DNA of 64,000 nt from Symsagittifera roscoffensis. Its lineage: Eukaryota; Xenacoelomorpha; Acoela; Convolutidae. Location of the stretch: assembly GCF_963678635.1 (NCBI RefSeq), contig NC_087064.1:60753548-60817547 (forward strand), read 5' to 3'. A program made the translations under genes and the position numbers. Shown here piece by piece: positions 45,947 to 58,550 of the stretch. The notes beneath the pieces were generated by a model that was not told the DNA's origin, made no database searches, and saw only the letters and a program-made list of their open reading frames with translations. Position 1 is the first letter of the stretch. Every line of letters starts with the position of its first letter.

Positions 45947-46554
45947 TGATTATGACCGTGATAGACTAAAACAAATTTTAACAGACAGATCATTGAAGTT
46001 GTCAGTTAATTCGTATTAATGTTTTGATCTTACTTTTTTAAGAAGCAACTTGGCTGTCTCTTCATGCTCTGTGAGCTTTTCCCAAAAAGCAAAAAATGAA
46101 CTAAACAATTGTTATGATTTTTGCCATATTTGTTTATTGTGGCCTTCTCGAGCAACTGCTTTTAGCGTTACATTTCTGGAGTCAATTGCGTCGCGAATCT
46201 TTTTTGAGCAAAAATTCTGCTGTGGATTCTGTTTTGAAATTGAATTCAACAAATCATAAGTGGATTTCGTAAAAATATAGCATTTCCCGCAAAATTTATG
46301 CAGATTGAATCTGCTAACAATTTTCAGATTCCGCTCACAAAAGCGGATTCTACAAAATGTCTTAGATTCCTCTAATGTTGATATGGATTCTACAAATTTG
46401 CAGTTTTTGAAGCGGTTTGGAGCGATACAATGTCTTAGCCAAATGCCTGTATATTCTACAAAAGCTCGTAATATCAAGTTTGTGACGCTAAAATAATTCT
46501 TGTAATATGGGAAATTAAATGACTAAGGTCTAGCTAAAAAAAAAAAACAAGACT

Positions 46555-47085
46555 GTTCGTATCAGGGCGAAGCCCTGAATGTTCCTACTGCCTTTTAAGG
46601 TCTATGGAGCACTAATAAAATGGAAAATTTAAATGTAATAAAGTAAAGTTAAAATTTTTTTTCTAAAAAGTTGGAGATTTTTTGTGAAAACATCCCCCCA
46701 CATGCCATATTAAGTACAAAGTGATAGATTTTGCTCCTATTAACAAATCAATTATGGCATATAAGCTTCCTTGAACCAATTTAGAACGATTTCCAAGACG
46801 GATTAAATCTCGCTTACGCGTTAATAGCGCGAAATAAGTCGCGCTTTAATTGTCCCAAATTGGCCAAAATGGCAATCTTTAAACCCTTATAACTTTACGA
46901 AAAATGATCAAAGGTGAAATATCTTTTCAAATTGAATCTCAGGACAACAATAGCTTTCGAATGATGTAAAAAAAGTCCGTCAAAATTGGCTAGTTAAAAA
47001 GTCGAAATTTGTCTGAAGAAAAAAAAACCCACCCCGAGCACAAATATTCCGTTACTTTCGTATCGAAAGTCGGAACAAAAAGTAT
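46555..47085 (+). repeat. Hairpin-ended dispersed repeat, copy 1 in unit 2
   Basis: Duplicate of 38450-38975 inside the second 8.1 kb unit. Confidence 0.55.
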
Positions 47086-48164
47086 GCATACCCGCATCTA
47101 GTTTCAAGCGTTAATAGTCGATTATACTTTGGATCCAGAACAAGTTTTACAAAAACGGAGAAATAATATATGGATTTTTAATCGATGATAACACTCTCTT
47201 TTTTTGAATACAAATTCAAATCAATTATAATACCTTTTAATCCATTTTAGATAATAATTATTCCATTTTTTTAATGAATGAATTATAATCGATTATAATC
47301 AATTGTTCTTAGTACAATTTCTTATTTGATTGATGCACAAAAATCCATTTTAATTGAAGATAACCGTCTCAGTTTGCCCCTTTTCTGTGTCCTTCCTTTT
47401 GACTTTTGCTTTTCATCGAGGTTGGCTTCTGTGAAAAATAGGAAAGTCATGTTTAGCAGTTTTCTAATCAATTGAAGTTTATAAGGTTAATAAGGTTTAT
47501 AAGATGAGAAAATGTTACTTTTGGTTCGACAACAATAAAAAATCACATTCAGAATTATTTTTGAACACCTAATTTTGATAATTATTATCAATTATAATTG
47601 TCAAAAAACAAACAAAATAATTCCAAATAATCAATTATTTAAGTCCAAACTTGGATGTAGGTACAAATAAGTGTAACTTTTCTTTGTGTAATTATTGTTT
47701 GTGAGTCATCATCATAATAACTGATTAAATAAGACAGCTGGAATCAAATTATACTAATGAAAACTCATGTTTAGCTGGTGTTCAGCAGTGATTTTTTGGC
47801 AACAATTTGAATTAAAAAAATTTGAAATGGGTCTTAGGTTGATTTACCACATTTCATACGTATTTTGCTTATAAAACTAGAAATTATGGGAGCTTCAATT
47901 ATTTCGCTTAAAAATATCGATTGCCCAATAGTTCAAACTTTTTAGTGAAGATGTCAATAAAGATGCCGTAAAAACAGTTACAATACTGCTCGTATATCAG
48001 GGTAAAGCCCTGAATGTTTCGATTGGCCCTTAACCCACATCGAATAGTTTTTGGATACGAAAATTTCAAAAAACTATAATTTTTGGACATAATCAAAGAT
48101 CAAGTGTAAAAATATGAGTCTAACGACTTTAATGCGATCGATTAGTTAACCTATTTTCGTATTT

Positions 48165-48547
48165 TTAAAAAATTTCGAAATTTTGTTGACCTTTTTGAAT
48201 TTTTGGCCGACTAAGTAGACTTTCCGAGCTCTCCCAAAGCACTTAAAAAGTGCCTGTTTTGGCCAAAAGTTTCTGCGCCGCAGGCAAAATTTCAAAAAAC
48301 ATTCCAAAACAGCGTTTTTAGGCACTTTTGAAAAAATTTTACCTAAAAATTGCGTTTTTTGGCGCGCGATCCCCCCTTAATATTAGTATATATTTGAGCC
48401 GAAGGCACCTTTAGAAAAATTTTAGGGTCCGTCAGCAAAAAATGGATGTCTCAAAATAGTTCAAAGGGGAGCCTTTGGGTTGGAAAGGGGCCGAATCCAT
48501 GAGGGGAGGAGGGCGTCCGCCCCCCTTCCCCTCTAAATCCGGCCCTG
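48165..48547 (-). mobile_element. hAT-like element terminus, unit 2
   Basis: Duplicate of 41230-41615. In this unit the deletion brings it next to the truncated hairpin-ended repeat. Confidence 0.45.
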
Positions 48548-49393
48548 GCTATATCTGTATAAAAAAAAAGAAAACAAAGTTTCCGTTTCTTTCGTTGATT
48601 AATTTCTATGAAACTTACAACGGTCAATTTTTATGCTGCTGTACAAAACCTTGCGGAAGCAAGTCTTATGTTGACGATTCAATTAAATCATATCAGTTTT
48701 GACTCCACCTTGCTCTTTTTGTTCAATGATGACAATGTACTTACGCATCCAAGTTTACCCTTGCATCCAATTACATGTGTGTTATCAAGCATTCATTGTT
48801 TAACGTGGGGACCGATCGTTTAGCAGACCAATCTTTTAGCATAAAAAGTGAAAAATGAGTCTTTTAGCAGACCAACGTAATAAAAGGATGAATGATTGAT
48901 TGACAGGCTCAAAAAAAACGCTCAGTCTGAGGCCAAGCTTCCCAATTAAAACAATTATCTCACGATTTATCAACAAAACTATCAACTTCAAAAACACAAC
49001 AGTCTAAATTAACGGCAAAATAAAGATTTACGCGAACAATAACACTTTTGTTGAGATGAAGCGGTCGCTAATCACCAATGCCGCGTTTGAAGTTCTAACT
49101 TCAAACTTTATAACTGTTCTGAGTTTATAACTGTTCTGAGTTTGCTTTAAAAAAAGCCGTCCGCTAAAATCCCTAGAATCGTTAAACGTGCAGTAGTTTC
49201 TCCTCATTAAAAAATTCGTATACACTTTGGCAACTTATACTGCAAATTATTTTGCTAAAGGATTTTTCTACTCTAATTTTAAATAATTATGCCTGTAATT
49301 CGGTATAAAGCCCTTCTTGAATCTGTAATGAATTGAATCGTGATAACTGAAGTCAGAAATATATATTTGTAATTGACTTAGCCCGCAGAAAAA

Positions 49394-49571
49394 GAAGAGT
49401 ATGTTTTTGCTCTTTCACACATGTTCTTTCACGACAAGGCACGAATAAAAAAAGAAATATTAGACCGCATGAAGGAAAAAAGAAATCATTTGCATAATTT
49501 CGCGCATTTTTCCGGGTTCTTTCACAATTTTCCGGCATCTTTCCCTCAAAAAGAGCAAAAACATACTCTTC
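49394..49571. mobile_element. Foldback element 1 with 22 bp perfect inverted ends
   Basis: Arms at 49394-49415 and 49550-49571 are perfect reverse complements (GAAGAGTATGTTTTTGCT...). The 134 bp centre is unique. Looks like a tiny MITE. Confidence 0.55.
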
Positions 49572-49576
49572 AACAG

Positions 49577-49682
49577 TTAGAACATAGTTGAAGATGGCCT
49601 CGGGCAAAAGAGCCGCACTCGGGCACTTCGTGTCCTCAGGCCGGGCTCTTTTTCCCTCCGGAATCTTTCAACTATGTTCTAA
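49577..49682. mobile_element. Foldback element 2 with 16 bp perfect inverted ends
   Basis: TTAGAACATAGTTGAA (49577-49592) and TTCAACTATGTTCTAA (49667-49682). The centre is unusually GC-rich (GGCCTCGGGC, CTCGGGCACTTCG, CAGGCCGGGCTC), and contains further inverted pairing (AAAGAGCC / GGGCTCTTT). It lies five bases after element 1. Confidence 0.6.
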
Positions 49683-52528
49683 TTACTACAAAGAGGCTAC
49701 AATACAAGTCAGTTTCCTATTCGATTAAACAATCAAGTCTTAGTTCTTTAAGTTCACTGAGAACCAGAAATTATTTTTCACTCTTTAAAAAGAAATCGTC
49801 AGTTAACCTCATGAGAAGCTTAGTCTATACCCGTGTTTTACTAATTCATCTTGAACCTGTTAAAAAGCACGGATTGGTCAAAACGCTCTATAAAAGATAT
49901 CAATTTGTTTAGCAGATGTAAGTTTTACAAATACGCTTAACATTTTCTATCAATTCTAACGAACACTTTTTTATCAACATTTGTTACTCAGCTGTTTTTT
50001 AAATAATGTCTCGTGGGATAATTTCGGATTCGTCATAAATACCATACATTGACTCGTGCAGCTAGCAATTTTATCCAAGACAATTGCGTTCATGATGTGA
50101 TGCTCGCTTGACACTATGAGCTTGGTAACACCTTTAAGCCTTGCTTTTTTGAGCCAGCAATTCAAAAAAATTCAAACAAAAGGGTCGGTTACTAGGTTTA
50201 GAGATGGGATTGAATTTTTTCATTGATTTATACAGCTTTACGATTTGTATAAACCACCAGCTTCTAGTGTCTCGTGCTAGTTGAAATTATCTATGAAATC
50301 ACTTGACTTTTATTGAACTTTGTTTCAAATTTAATTAATAAGGGAGCCTCTGAAATTCATTCCGAGTTTGCTTGTTTTGGATTGAAAAAGCGCACGGCTT
50401 TAACTGGCGTTAAATTATCTGATTTCCTTCTTTGATATTGCCGATGTCCCTTTTGAACTAGGTTTTTTTCTTTATAAGGATAGCAAGGGCCTTAAATTTT
50501 TAAAAGTGGTTTAATGAGTAGTGGTTTTAAGCAGTTTAGATTTTAAATGTCATGAAAACAAACCATGAGGTGTTGAAATGTTGAAAATTGCTCAAACAAA
50601 AAATTGGGAATTAATTTTCTGTACTTGAAAAAATTTACATTTAAACACAGATTTTGTGAAAACTTTCAGGTCCAGGTTTGTTTAAGATTGGAAACTGATT
50701 GTCAGATGTCTTCAAGAAAAATTAAATCACAATTACATATGTGAAGTGATACCATTGTAACATACTTCGATGCCTGTTTTCATATTGACGAAAAAATTAC
50801 ACATTTCGAATTTAGTTTTTTTAATAAGCACGCTATTTTATTTAGTTAATAAATTTGACTAGGCAAAACCTAAAATAGAGAGTAAGTGCACTGCATTTTG
50901 TTACATTGGTGCCCTAATCAGTACTCATGCTAATAGGCCGGTCCATATTATCCAGATTTCATGAAAGTTTTTGATGAGTCGCACGTTATGTTCATTTTTG
51001 ATTTTTTTAATCGCATTCTGCTGGAAAAATTCTGCTTAGTCTGCTAAAAAATCTGCTACAGCCTCCAGAACACTTACTTTGAGCAACTGAAATTGGCCAA
51101 CCATTTTCAGAGCCTTCGAATTTGGCCAACCATCCACCTAGGTTTATGTTGCCGCCACCAAAAATGTGTCCCAGAGCTCAACCGCGCTACTATATAATTG
51201 AACTGCAAATAGATTTTAGCGTCCTTGAAAAGCTAATATTACGTCCTTGCTTGACCCCATAGCACCTTTACGCAATTTTAACATTAGCGCTTCTATAGAC
51301 TTTGAGTTTGAGATGTTAAGATGCTCCACACGATGTTGACTTTTTTTTTTAAAAAAGTCCAAGAAAGAATGTCTGATCAAGAGCTGATTGATTCAGACAA
51401 TAAAATAAAACATGGCTTTTGTTTCTGTTCTTTTTACGCATCAGAGCACCAATAATCATCACGCATAGTCTAATTTGCTCTATTTTTAACTGATTTTTGA
51501 TAATAATTTTAATTCTCGTCTCATTTTCTTTGTGTAGAACTATTATTGTTTTGGTTTAAAAAATCGTCTTAACTTAGAACAAAGAATTATCTCGTCTGTA
51601 ACAAACTTTTCTTAGTTGAGCATAAACTCGTACTTTGGTAAACGGTATTTGATGCAAATTTATTACACAACGTCGTTTTTCTGTTTTTACGTTGGTGTAG
51701 CAGCTGCATCGTTAAATGTTATCTGTACCTGTTTGAAGAAAATTCAGCGTCATTTTATCGTCCTTATCTTCACTGGAAAAAAAATTGGAGATTACTTTTC
51801 TATGAAAACAAGGTAAAAAACACACGAGTCCCACTTTACCCGTTCCCCTCTTTCTTGCTAAGTTATTTTAATTGAATCACTGCTAAAATAAAAAAAGAGT
51901 TCACAATGCGTAGCCATCATGCACTTCGAAAATCTGGCTTACAATTTTTTGGCAAAGTTTCGCTTAAGATGTATACATTGAGGTTCCTAACTCCACGCGG
52001 GACTCGAAAATCTGTGTGTTTTAGACTTATTTTCTGTTACCCCCCTACCCACGCATAAACTTGAATTTTATTATTTTTTGTTTTTAAATTTCATTTTTTT
52101 TTCAATTTCATTTATCCTATACACCCAAGAGTAAGATACTAAACTCTAGCATGCTTTCACCAAATAATACATTATTTTTTGATTGATTGAACTTTCCTTC
52201 TAGAGTAAGAATAAAGTGGGCAGTAGGATAACACACAGCACGAAATAAAAAATGCTTTAGTTTAACAATTAAAAGCAAGTACAAAGAAAGTTCTTTTCCT
52301 TAAAAAAATTGAGTTTCAGTTATTTAAAGAGAAAAATATACGTATAGAGTATTTTATTTAACTCACACAGATCGTGCACGACCCCTGAGGTTTATCGAGG
52401 CGAGACCCTGGAAAACAAAAAACACGAGCATGATTGCACGTAAATCGGATTTATCTATATGAAAACTTCTCATAATTTTGTATATGTAATTTTTAATTTC
52501 CTATATCCATAACTGCTTTAACTTATCA
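49683..52528. other. Single-copy intergenic sequence
   Basis: Mostly AT-rich. One minus-strand frame at 49974-50165 reads GVTKLIVSSEHHIMNAIVLD and is less AT-biased than its surroundings. It may be an exon or transposon scrap but matches nothing I know. A plus-strand frame at 51616-51816 looks like chance. Confidence 0.25.
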
Positions 52529-55437
52529 GGTAGCAATTGTTTGAGGACAAAAACTTCTAAAACTTTCTTAAAAAACTTCTGGCTGAACGACCTGTGGAGC
52601 CAATTTGTCCTTACCAGTTGTAAATCAAAGGATTTTTATTCACGAACTCTTGGGCATCTCTTTTGTGGAAATCGTTCTTCGTTTAGAAAAGTGAGTGGAG
52701 ATTTCATAAGCAACTGATCAATAGTTTCTTTATGTAGCTGATCACAAAAGATTTCAAAGACAGTTTTGATTTTGAGTTCAAGAATTAATGACATTACAGT
52801 TTCCAACTATATTTTTTTGAATAATAGAGCTCTGAATGTTCTTTTTACACTTTTAAAATTCTTTGCAGTAATTTCTGACAAAAAGCCTTATGCTTAAACA
52901 TCAAAAGAACTAGCGGGCATTTTCAGGAGGAGTTTTCCAGAAAAAACTTTCCTTGCTGAGTTTATTATGCCGTTGAAAATCCTTTTTTTGGCAAAGAGTG
53001 TCAACTTGCTGATGAAAATTTAATTAATTGTCTATTACGACGCCCAAACCTTTGAAACTACCTACATAGTCCTTTTTCTCGTCCCATAGATACTGCGCAC
53101 TACCAAAAAAAATGAAAAATTTACTTATGGTGCTAAGTCATAAAATAACATTTAAAACAAACAAGTTGAAGCCGCCAGTTTTGGTCGGAAAACAAAGTTG
53201 GCGACCTTAATTTTTTTGTTTTATCTGTTGTGTTTTTTGACTGAGCACCATAAATGTATTTGTAAAATTTTTGTGGTGCGCCTATTTTTTTTTATTTGTG
53301 CAAAGCAGTTTGAATTATTCGCAAAATTATACATTGTTTGCTTTTTGAAATTATAGGCAGGTCTTTAAGGTACTTTAAAACTAGCAGCGGTCTAAGTTCA
53401 GAGCTCCGTGGAAGACCGCATTTAATCTGTAGTGTATTTGAATTCTACTTTTTTTTGAAGATACCTAATAATAACGATTAGGTAAGTATAATTGTGTTAA
53501 ATTGTCGAAGGTACCACAAAAACCACAGTTTTTTTAGTTTTTCAATCAGCATAAAATAATCAATGATGTCAAATGCTTCTTGGAATTTTATAAGTCATGC
53601 AATTCTTATTTTTTTTTCAAATTTTTGGATGATCGCTCAATTTATGTTGCTGCAATGATAGCGTGGGTACATGAGCAAATTTTCAGGATTCAAATTGTTC
53701 AAATTATGTTACGAATGTTAAGCTTGTTAACAAAGTTCGAAACACTATGCTTATTGATGAAAGCAAGCTTTTAAGGTCTAAAATTTAGTGAGTCCTTGTA
53801 AGAACCTATTTTATAAAAAACTAGAATTTTGGCTTATTTGCCCACGTCTGGAGAATGACCATAGATTTTTAATTGATTGAACAAATTAGCTATTGGATAG
53901 CTAATTATCTCAAAACATTTAATTTATTACAGATGCCAACTTGACCATTAGATAATTTTTATTGAAAAAAAATAATGTTCACTTTTTTCCTTATCATATG
54001 CGGGGTAGAAAAAAAGAAGAATTTTCAAAATTTGCGATCATTTTAAATAATTTTTCTCATTGGTATTATTTTTTGCGAAGACTAAACAGGTTGCGTTTTG
54101 TTAACCTTTTTTTCAAAACAAACTGAATTAAAAAAAATCAGACTTGTTTTTCAACTCCGAAGTAAATTCAGACTTACCATCTTCAGTTTTTCTTATGTTG
54201 GGTCTGGCAAACTTTCGTCGAGAGTTGTTTACAAGATAGAAAGCGTTCTGTTTTAGTAACTAATTGATTAACTCGTGGTTTTTCTGTTTTTTACTTTTAC
54301 AATGGAAATACAAAACACTGAATTTTCAACTCTAGTTATCATTTTTTGATTTTTAGTTAGCTTGAACGACAAACTGAGAAGGAAATTTGTCTTCAGTTGC
54401 GTTTTTTGTCTTTTTCTCTACGTTAGTTCTTATACTACGATAATTTTTCTTGTCTTTTTCCTCACGTTAGTTCTTGTATTACAAAAAATCTCAGATAATG
54501 ACGAGTAATATATCTCATTAAAGCTTTTTCTATAACATTTTGATGTTGAAGCGTGTATATTGATCCATGTACTTGGTTGTAACCTTGTAGTTGGCTGAAC
54601 ACTGTAATTAGTTAAAACCTCTATATTTCAATATTTTCTCTCTTCTAACCATGGCCCAAAAAACTACGAAAAATGTGAAGCAAGCGCAAAAAATTGTTTT
54701 TTTTTTTCTAAATGAGTTTTGTTTTAAAAATGACTAAGGACGATAGCTTCTGTGCTATTTGCAACTGGTAATTCTCTTTTTTTTTAGTTTTGATGCAATA
54801 ACTGGCCGGTTTTTGAAATGAATAATTTCGATCAGTTTTGTGGGACAATCAGAAAACACACGTGATGCCGTAGCTCTGATTTCCTGAAAATTTTAAAGCG
54901 TAGTCTGGATTTATTCGCTTGAGGAACGTATTCATTATCGTCATTAATTTTCGGGGTTGCAAAAATATCAATTGTGAGTTGAAAAGTAGAATTCTTGAAA
55001 CTTATGTCAATTAAGTGAAGAGCAAGTTAGCATATATCAGTTATGTGCGAATAATTGATGAATGTTACTGGTTTTATCAACCCGGTTTTGGCCTACGTCA
55101 ACGTCAACGTTCAGGAAACTTGTTTTTTGAATTCATCGCCAAAGTCTGAGAAGCGAGCCACTAAAAGCAAATCTGTTCTACCGAAATGAAAAACATTCTT
55201 GCCATATTTGAGTTTAGTCTCAAATTCTCGGGACGTTGACATCCTCTAGACCAACTTAGCATCCTTATCCCTAGAACACTTTAGAAAAGCGGATGTTAAT
55301 TTTGTTGGAAAATGGAGTTTTCAGTCTATCAGAAACAAGTATTTTACACCCTAGCCAACTAGAAACTACTGTCTTAGCCAACGAAAAACCAAATAAACCT
55401 TTGTGTTGAGTCTATAAGTTTGAGTCTATAAGTTTGA
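52529..55437. repeat. 2.9 kb tandem duplication, unit 1
   Basis: GGTAGCAATTGTTTGAGGAC at 52529 recurs at 55438 (offset 2909), and the two units align throughout with few differences. Unit 1 ends with a small duplicated GAGTCTATAAGTTT. Confidence 0.93.
52920..54310 (-). pseudogene. Non-LTR-type reverse transcriptase fossil, unit 1
   Basis: On the minus strand: EAFDIIDYFMLIEKL (about 53585-53540, the usual AFD motif), then IKCGLPRSSELRPLLVLKYL and KDLPIISK (about 53425-53345, corresponding to the conserved GVPQGS region), then FKGLGVVIDN (about 53058-53030). Upstream, around 54150, DGKSEFTSELKNKSDFFYSV-like sequence matches the segment that precedes the fingers domain in non-LTR elements. The FADD box is not recognisable. 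Many stops and shifts. Confidence 0.65.
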
Positions 55438-58315
55438 GGTAGCAATTGTTTGAGGACAAAAACTTCTAAAACTTTCTTAAAAAACTTCTGGCTGAACGAC
55501 CTGTGGAGCCAATTTGTCCTTACCAGTTGTAAATCAAAGGATTTTTATTCACGAACTCTTGGGCATCTCTTTTGTGGAAATCGTTCTTCGTTTAGAAGAG
55601 TGAGTGGAGATTTCATAAGCAACTGATTAATAGTTTCTTTATGTAGCTAATCACAAAAGATTTCAAAGACAGTTTTGATTTCAAGAATTAATGACATTAC
55701 AGTTTACAACTATATTTTTTTGAATAACAGAGCTCTGAATGTTCTTTTTACACTTTTAAAATTCTTTGCAGTAATTTCTGACAAAAAGCCTTATGCTTAA
55801 ACATCAAAAGAACTAGCGGGCATTTTCAGGAGGAGTTTTCCAGAAAAAACTTTCCTTGCTGAGTTTATTATGCCGTTGAAAATCCTTTTTTTGGCAAAGA
55901 GTGTCAACTTGCTGATGAAAATTTAATTAATTGTCTATTACGACGCCCAAACCTTTGAAACTACCTACATAGTCCTTTTTCTCGTCCCATAGATACTGCG
56001 CACTACCAAAAAAAATGAAAAATTTACTTATGGTGCTAAGTCATAAAATAACATTTAAAACAAACAAGTTGAAGCCGCCAGTTTTGGTCGGAAAACAAAG
56101 TTGGCGACCTTAATTTTTTTGTTTTATCTGTTGTGTTTTTTGACTGAGCACCATAAATGTATTTTTAAAATTTTTGTGGTGCGCCTATTTTTTTTATTTC
56201 TGCAAAGCAAATTGAATTATTCGCAAAATTATACATTGTTTGCTTTTTGAAATTATAGGCAGGTCTTTAAGGTACTTTAAAACTAGCAGCGGTCTAAGTT
56301 CAGAGCTCCGTGGAAGACCGTATTTAATCTAGTGTATTTGAATTCTACTGTTTTTTGAAGATACCTATTGATAACGATTAGGTAAGTATAATTGTGTTAG
56401 ATTGTCGAAGGTGCCACAAAAACCACAGTTTTTTTAGTTTTTCAATCAGCATAGTATAATCAATGATGTCAAATGCTTCTTCGAATTTTATAAGTCATGC
56501 AATTCTTATTTTTTTTTCAAATTTTTGGATGATCGCTCAATTTATGTTGCTGCAATGATAGCGTGGGTACATGAGCAAGTTTTCAGGATTCAAATTGTTC
56601 AGCTTATGTTACGAATGTTAAGCTTGTTAACAAAGCTCGAAACACTATGCTTATTGATGAAAGCAAGCTTTTAAGGTCTAAAATTTAGTGAGTCCTTGTA
56701 AGAACCTTTTTTATAAAAAACTAGAATTTTGGCTTATTTGCCCACGTCTGGAGAATGTCCATAGATGTTTAATTGATTGACCAAATTAGCTATTGGATAG
56801 CTAATTATCTCAAAACATTCAATTTATTACAGATGCCAACTTGACCTTTAGTGATTTTTATTGAAAAAAAATAATGTTCACTTTTTTCTTTATCATATGC
56901 GGGGTAGAAAAAAAGAAGAATTTTCAAAATTTGCGATCATTTTAAATAATTTTATTCATTGGTATTATTTTTTGCGAAGACTAAACAGGTTGCGTTTTGT
57001 TAAACTTTTTTTCAAAACAAACTGAATAAAAAAAATCAGACTTGTTTTTCAACTCCGAAGTAAATTCAGACTTACCATCTTCAGTTTTTCTTATGTTGGG
57101 TCTGGCAAACTTTCGTCGAGAGTTGTTTACAAGATAGAAAGCGTTCTGTTTTAGTAACCAATTGATTAACTCGTGGTTTTTCTGTTTTTTACTTTTATAA
57201 TGGAAATACAAAACACTGAAGTTTCAACTCTAGTTATCGTTTTTTGATTTTTAGTTAGCTTGAACGACAAACTGAGAAGGAAATTTGTCTTTAGTTGCGT
57301 TTTTTGTCTTTTTCTCTACGTTAGTACTTATACTACGATAATTTTTCTTGTCTTTTTCCTCACGTTAGTTCTTGTACTACAAAAAATCTCAGATATTGAC
57401 GAGTAATATATCTCATTAAAGCTTTTTCTATAACATTTTGATGTTGAAGCGTGTATATTGATCCATGTACTTGGTTGTAACCTTGTAGTTGGCTGAACAC
57501 TGTAATTAGTTAAAACCTCTATATTTCAATATTTTCTCTCTTCTAACCATGGCCCAAAAAACTACGAAAAATGTGAAGCAAGCGCAAAAAATTGTTTTTT
57601 TTTTAATGAGTTTTGTTTTAAAAATGACTGAGGACGATAGCTTCTGTGCTATTTGCAACTGGTAATTCTCTTTTTTTTAGTTTTGATGCAATAACTGGCC
57701 GGTTTTTGAAATGAATAATTTCGATCACTTTTGCGGGACAATCAGAAAACACACGTGATGCCGTAGCTCTGATTTCCTGAAAATTTTAAAACGTAGTTCG
57801 CTTGAGGGAAGTTTTTCAGTATCGTCATTAATTTTCGGGGTTGCAAAACAATCAATTGTGAGGTGAAAAGTAGAATTCTTGAAACTTATGTCAATTAAGT
57901 GAAGACCAAGTTAGCATATATCAGTTATGTGCGAATAGTTGATGAAAGTTACTGGTTTTATCAACCCGGTTTTGGCCAACGTCAGCGTCGACGTCCAGGA
58001 AAATTGTTTTTCGAATTCATCGCCAAAGTCTGAGAAGCGAGCCACTAAAAGCAAATCTGTTCTACCGAAATAAAAAACATTCTTGCCATATTTGAGTTTA
58101 GTCTCAAATTCTCGGGACGTTGACATCCTCTAGACCAACTTAGCATCCTTATCCCTAGAACACTTTAGAAGAGCGGATGTTAATTTTGTTGGAAAATGGA
58201 GTTTTCAGTCGATCAGAAACGAGTATTTTACACCCTAGCCAACTAGAAACTAATGTCATAGCCAACGAGAAACCAAATTATATCTTTGTGTTGAGTCTAT
58301 AAGTTAGTCTATAAA
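55438..58315. repeat. 2.9 kb tandem duplication, unit 2
   Basis: Head-to-tail copy of unit 1, ending at GTTGAGTCTATAAGTTAGTC. Confidence 0.93.
55825..57211 (-). pseudogene. Non-LTR-type reverse transcriptase fossil, unit 2
   Basis: Same remnant duplicated. The upstream piece is open at 56981-57211: RRKFARPNIRKTEDGKSEFT and SELKNKSDFFYSV. The AFD motif is at about 56470, GLPRSSELRP at about 56310 and GVVIDN at about 55940. A further minus frame at 57911-58126 (about 70 codons) could be the 5' part of the same element, but no endonuclease motif is clear. Confidence 0.65.
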
Positions 58316-58337
58316 GATTGATAAGGCGATTCCTCCT

Positions 58338-58550
58338 TCCTGGGTCGAGGTTCTCGACTTATGTCTAGGCTTTTAAAGTCGAGCACTTGCAGTTTTGCGA
58401 CTGAAAATCCGCGGACGAGCTATTTTAAGTCGAACCCAAAGTCGAAAAATACCCAATTTTGGTCGAGAAAGTCAAAAAATAGGTCGCGAAAGTCGAAACA
58501 TAAGTCGAGCACAGTCGAAACAGAGCGAAAGTCAAAAAATTGACATAGAA
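58338..58550 (+). mobile_element. GTCGA-rich transposon, truncated third copy
   Basis: Begins CCTGGGTCGAGGTTCTCGAC and keeps the order seen at 36341: GTCGAGCACTTGCAGTTTTG, then CCGCGGACGAG, then the GTCGA array. It stops after about 210 bp. Independent of the 8.1 kb duplication, so it shows this is a dispersed family. Confidence 0.55.

Larger units (their letters stand above)
42341..49284. repeat. 8.1 kb tandem duplication, unit 2 with ~1.2 kb internal deletion
   Basis: Collinear with unit 1 until GATTAGTTAACCT (48143-48152 region), then jumps to the sequence corresponding to about 41237 in unit 1, after which the offset is 6926. The lost segment starts inside a dispersed repeat whose 5' part is still present in unit 2, so this is a deletion in unit 2 and not an insertion in unit 1. 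Confidence 0.92.

Noticed and set aside
46112-46477. 121-codon minus-strand frame in duplication unit 2
   Set aside because: In unit 1 the frame is interrupted by the absence of a short insertion (ACAATGTCTTAGCC-like), and no domain is visible.
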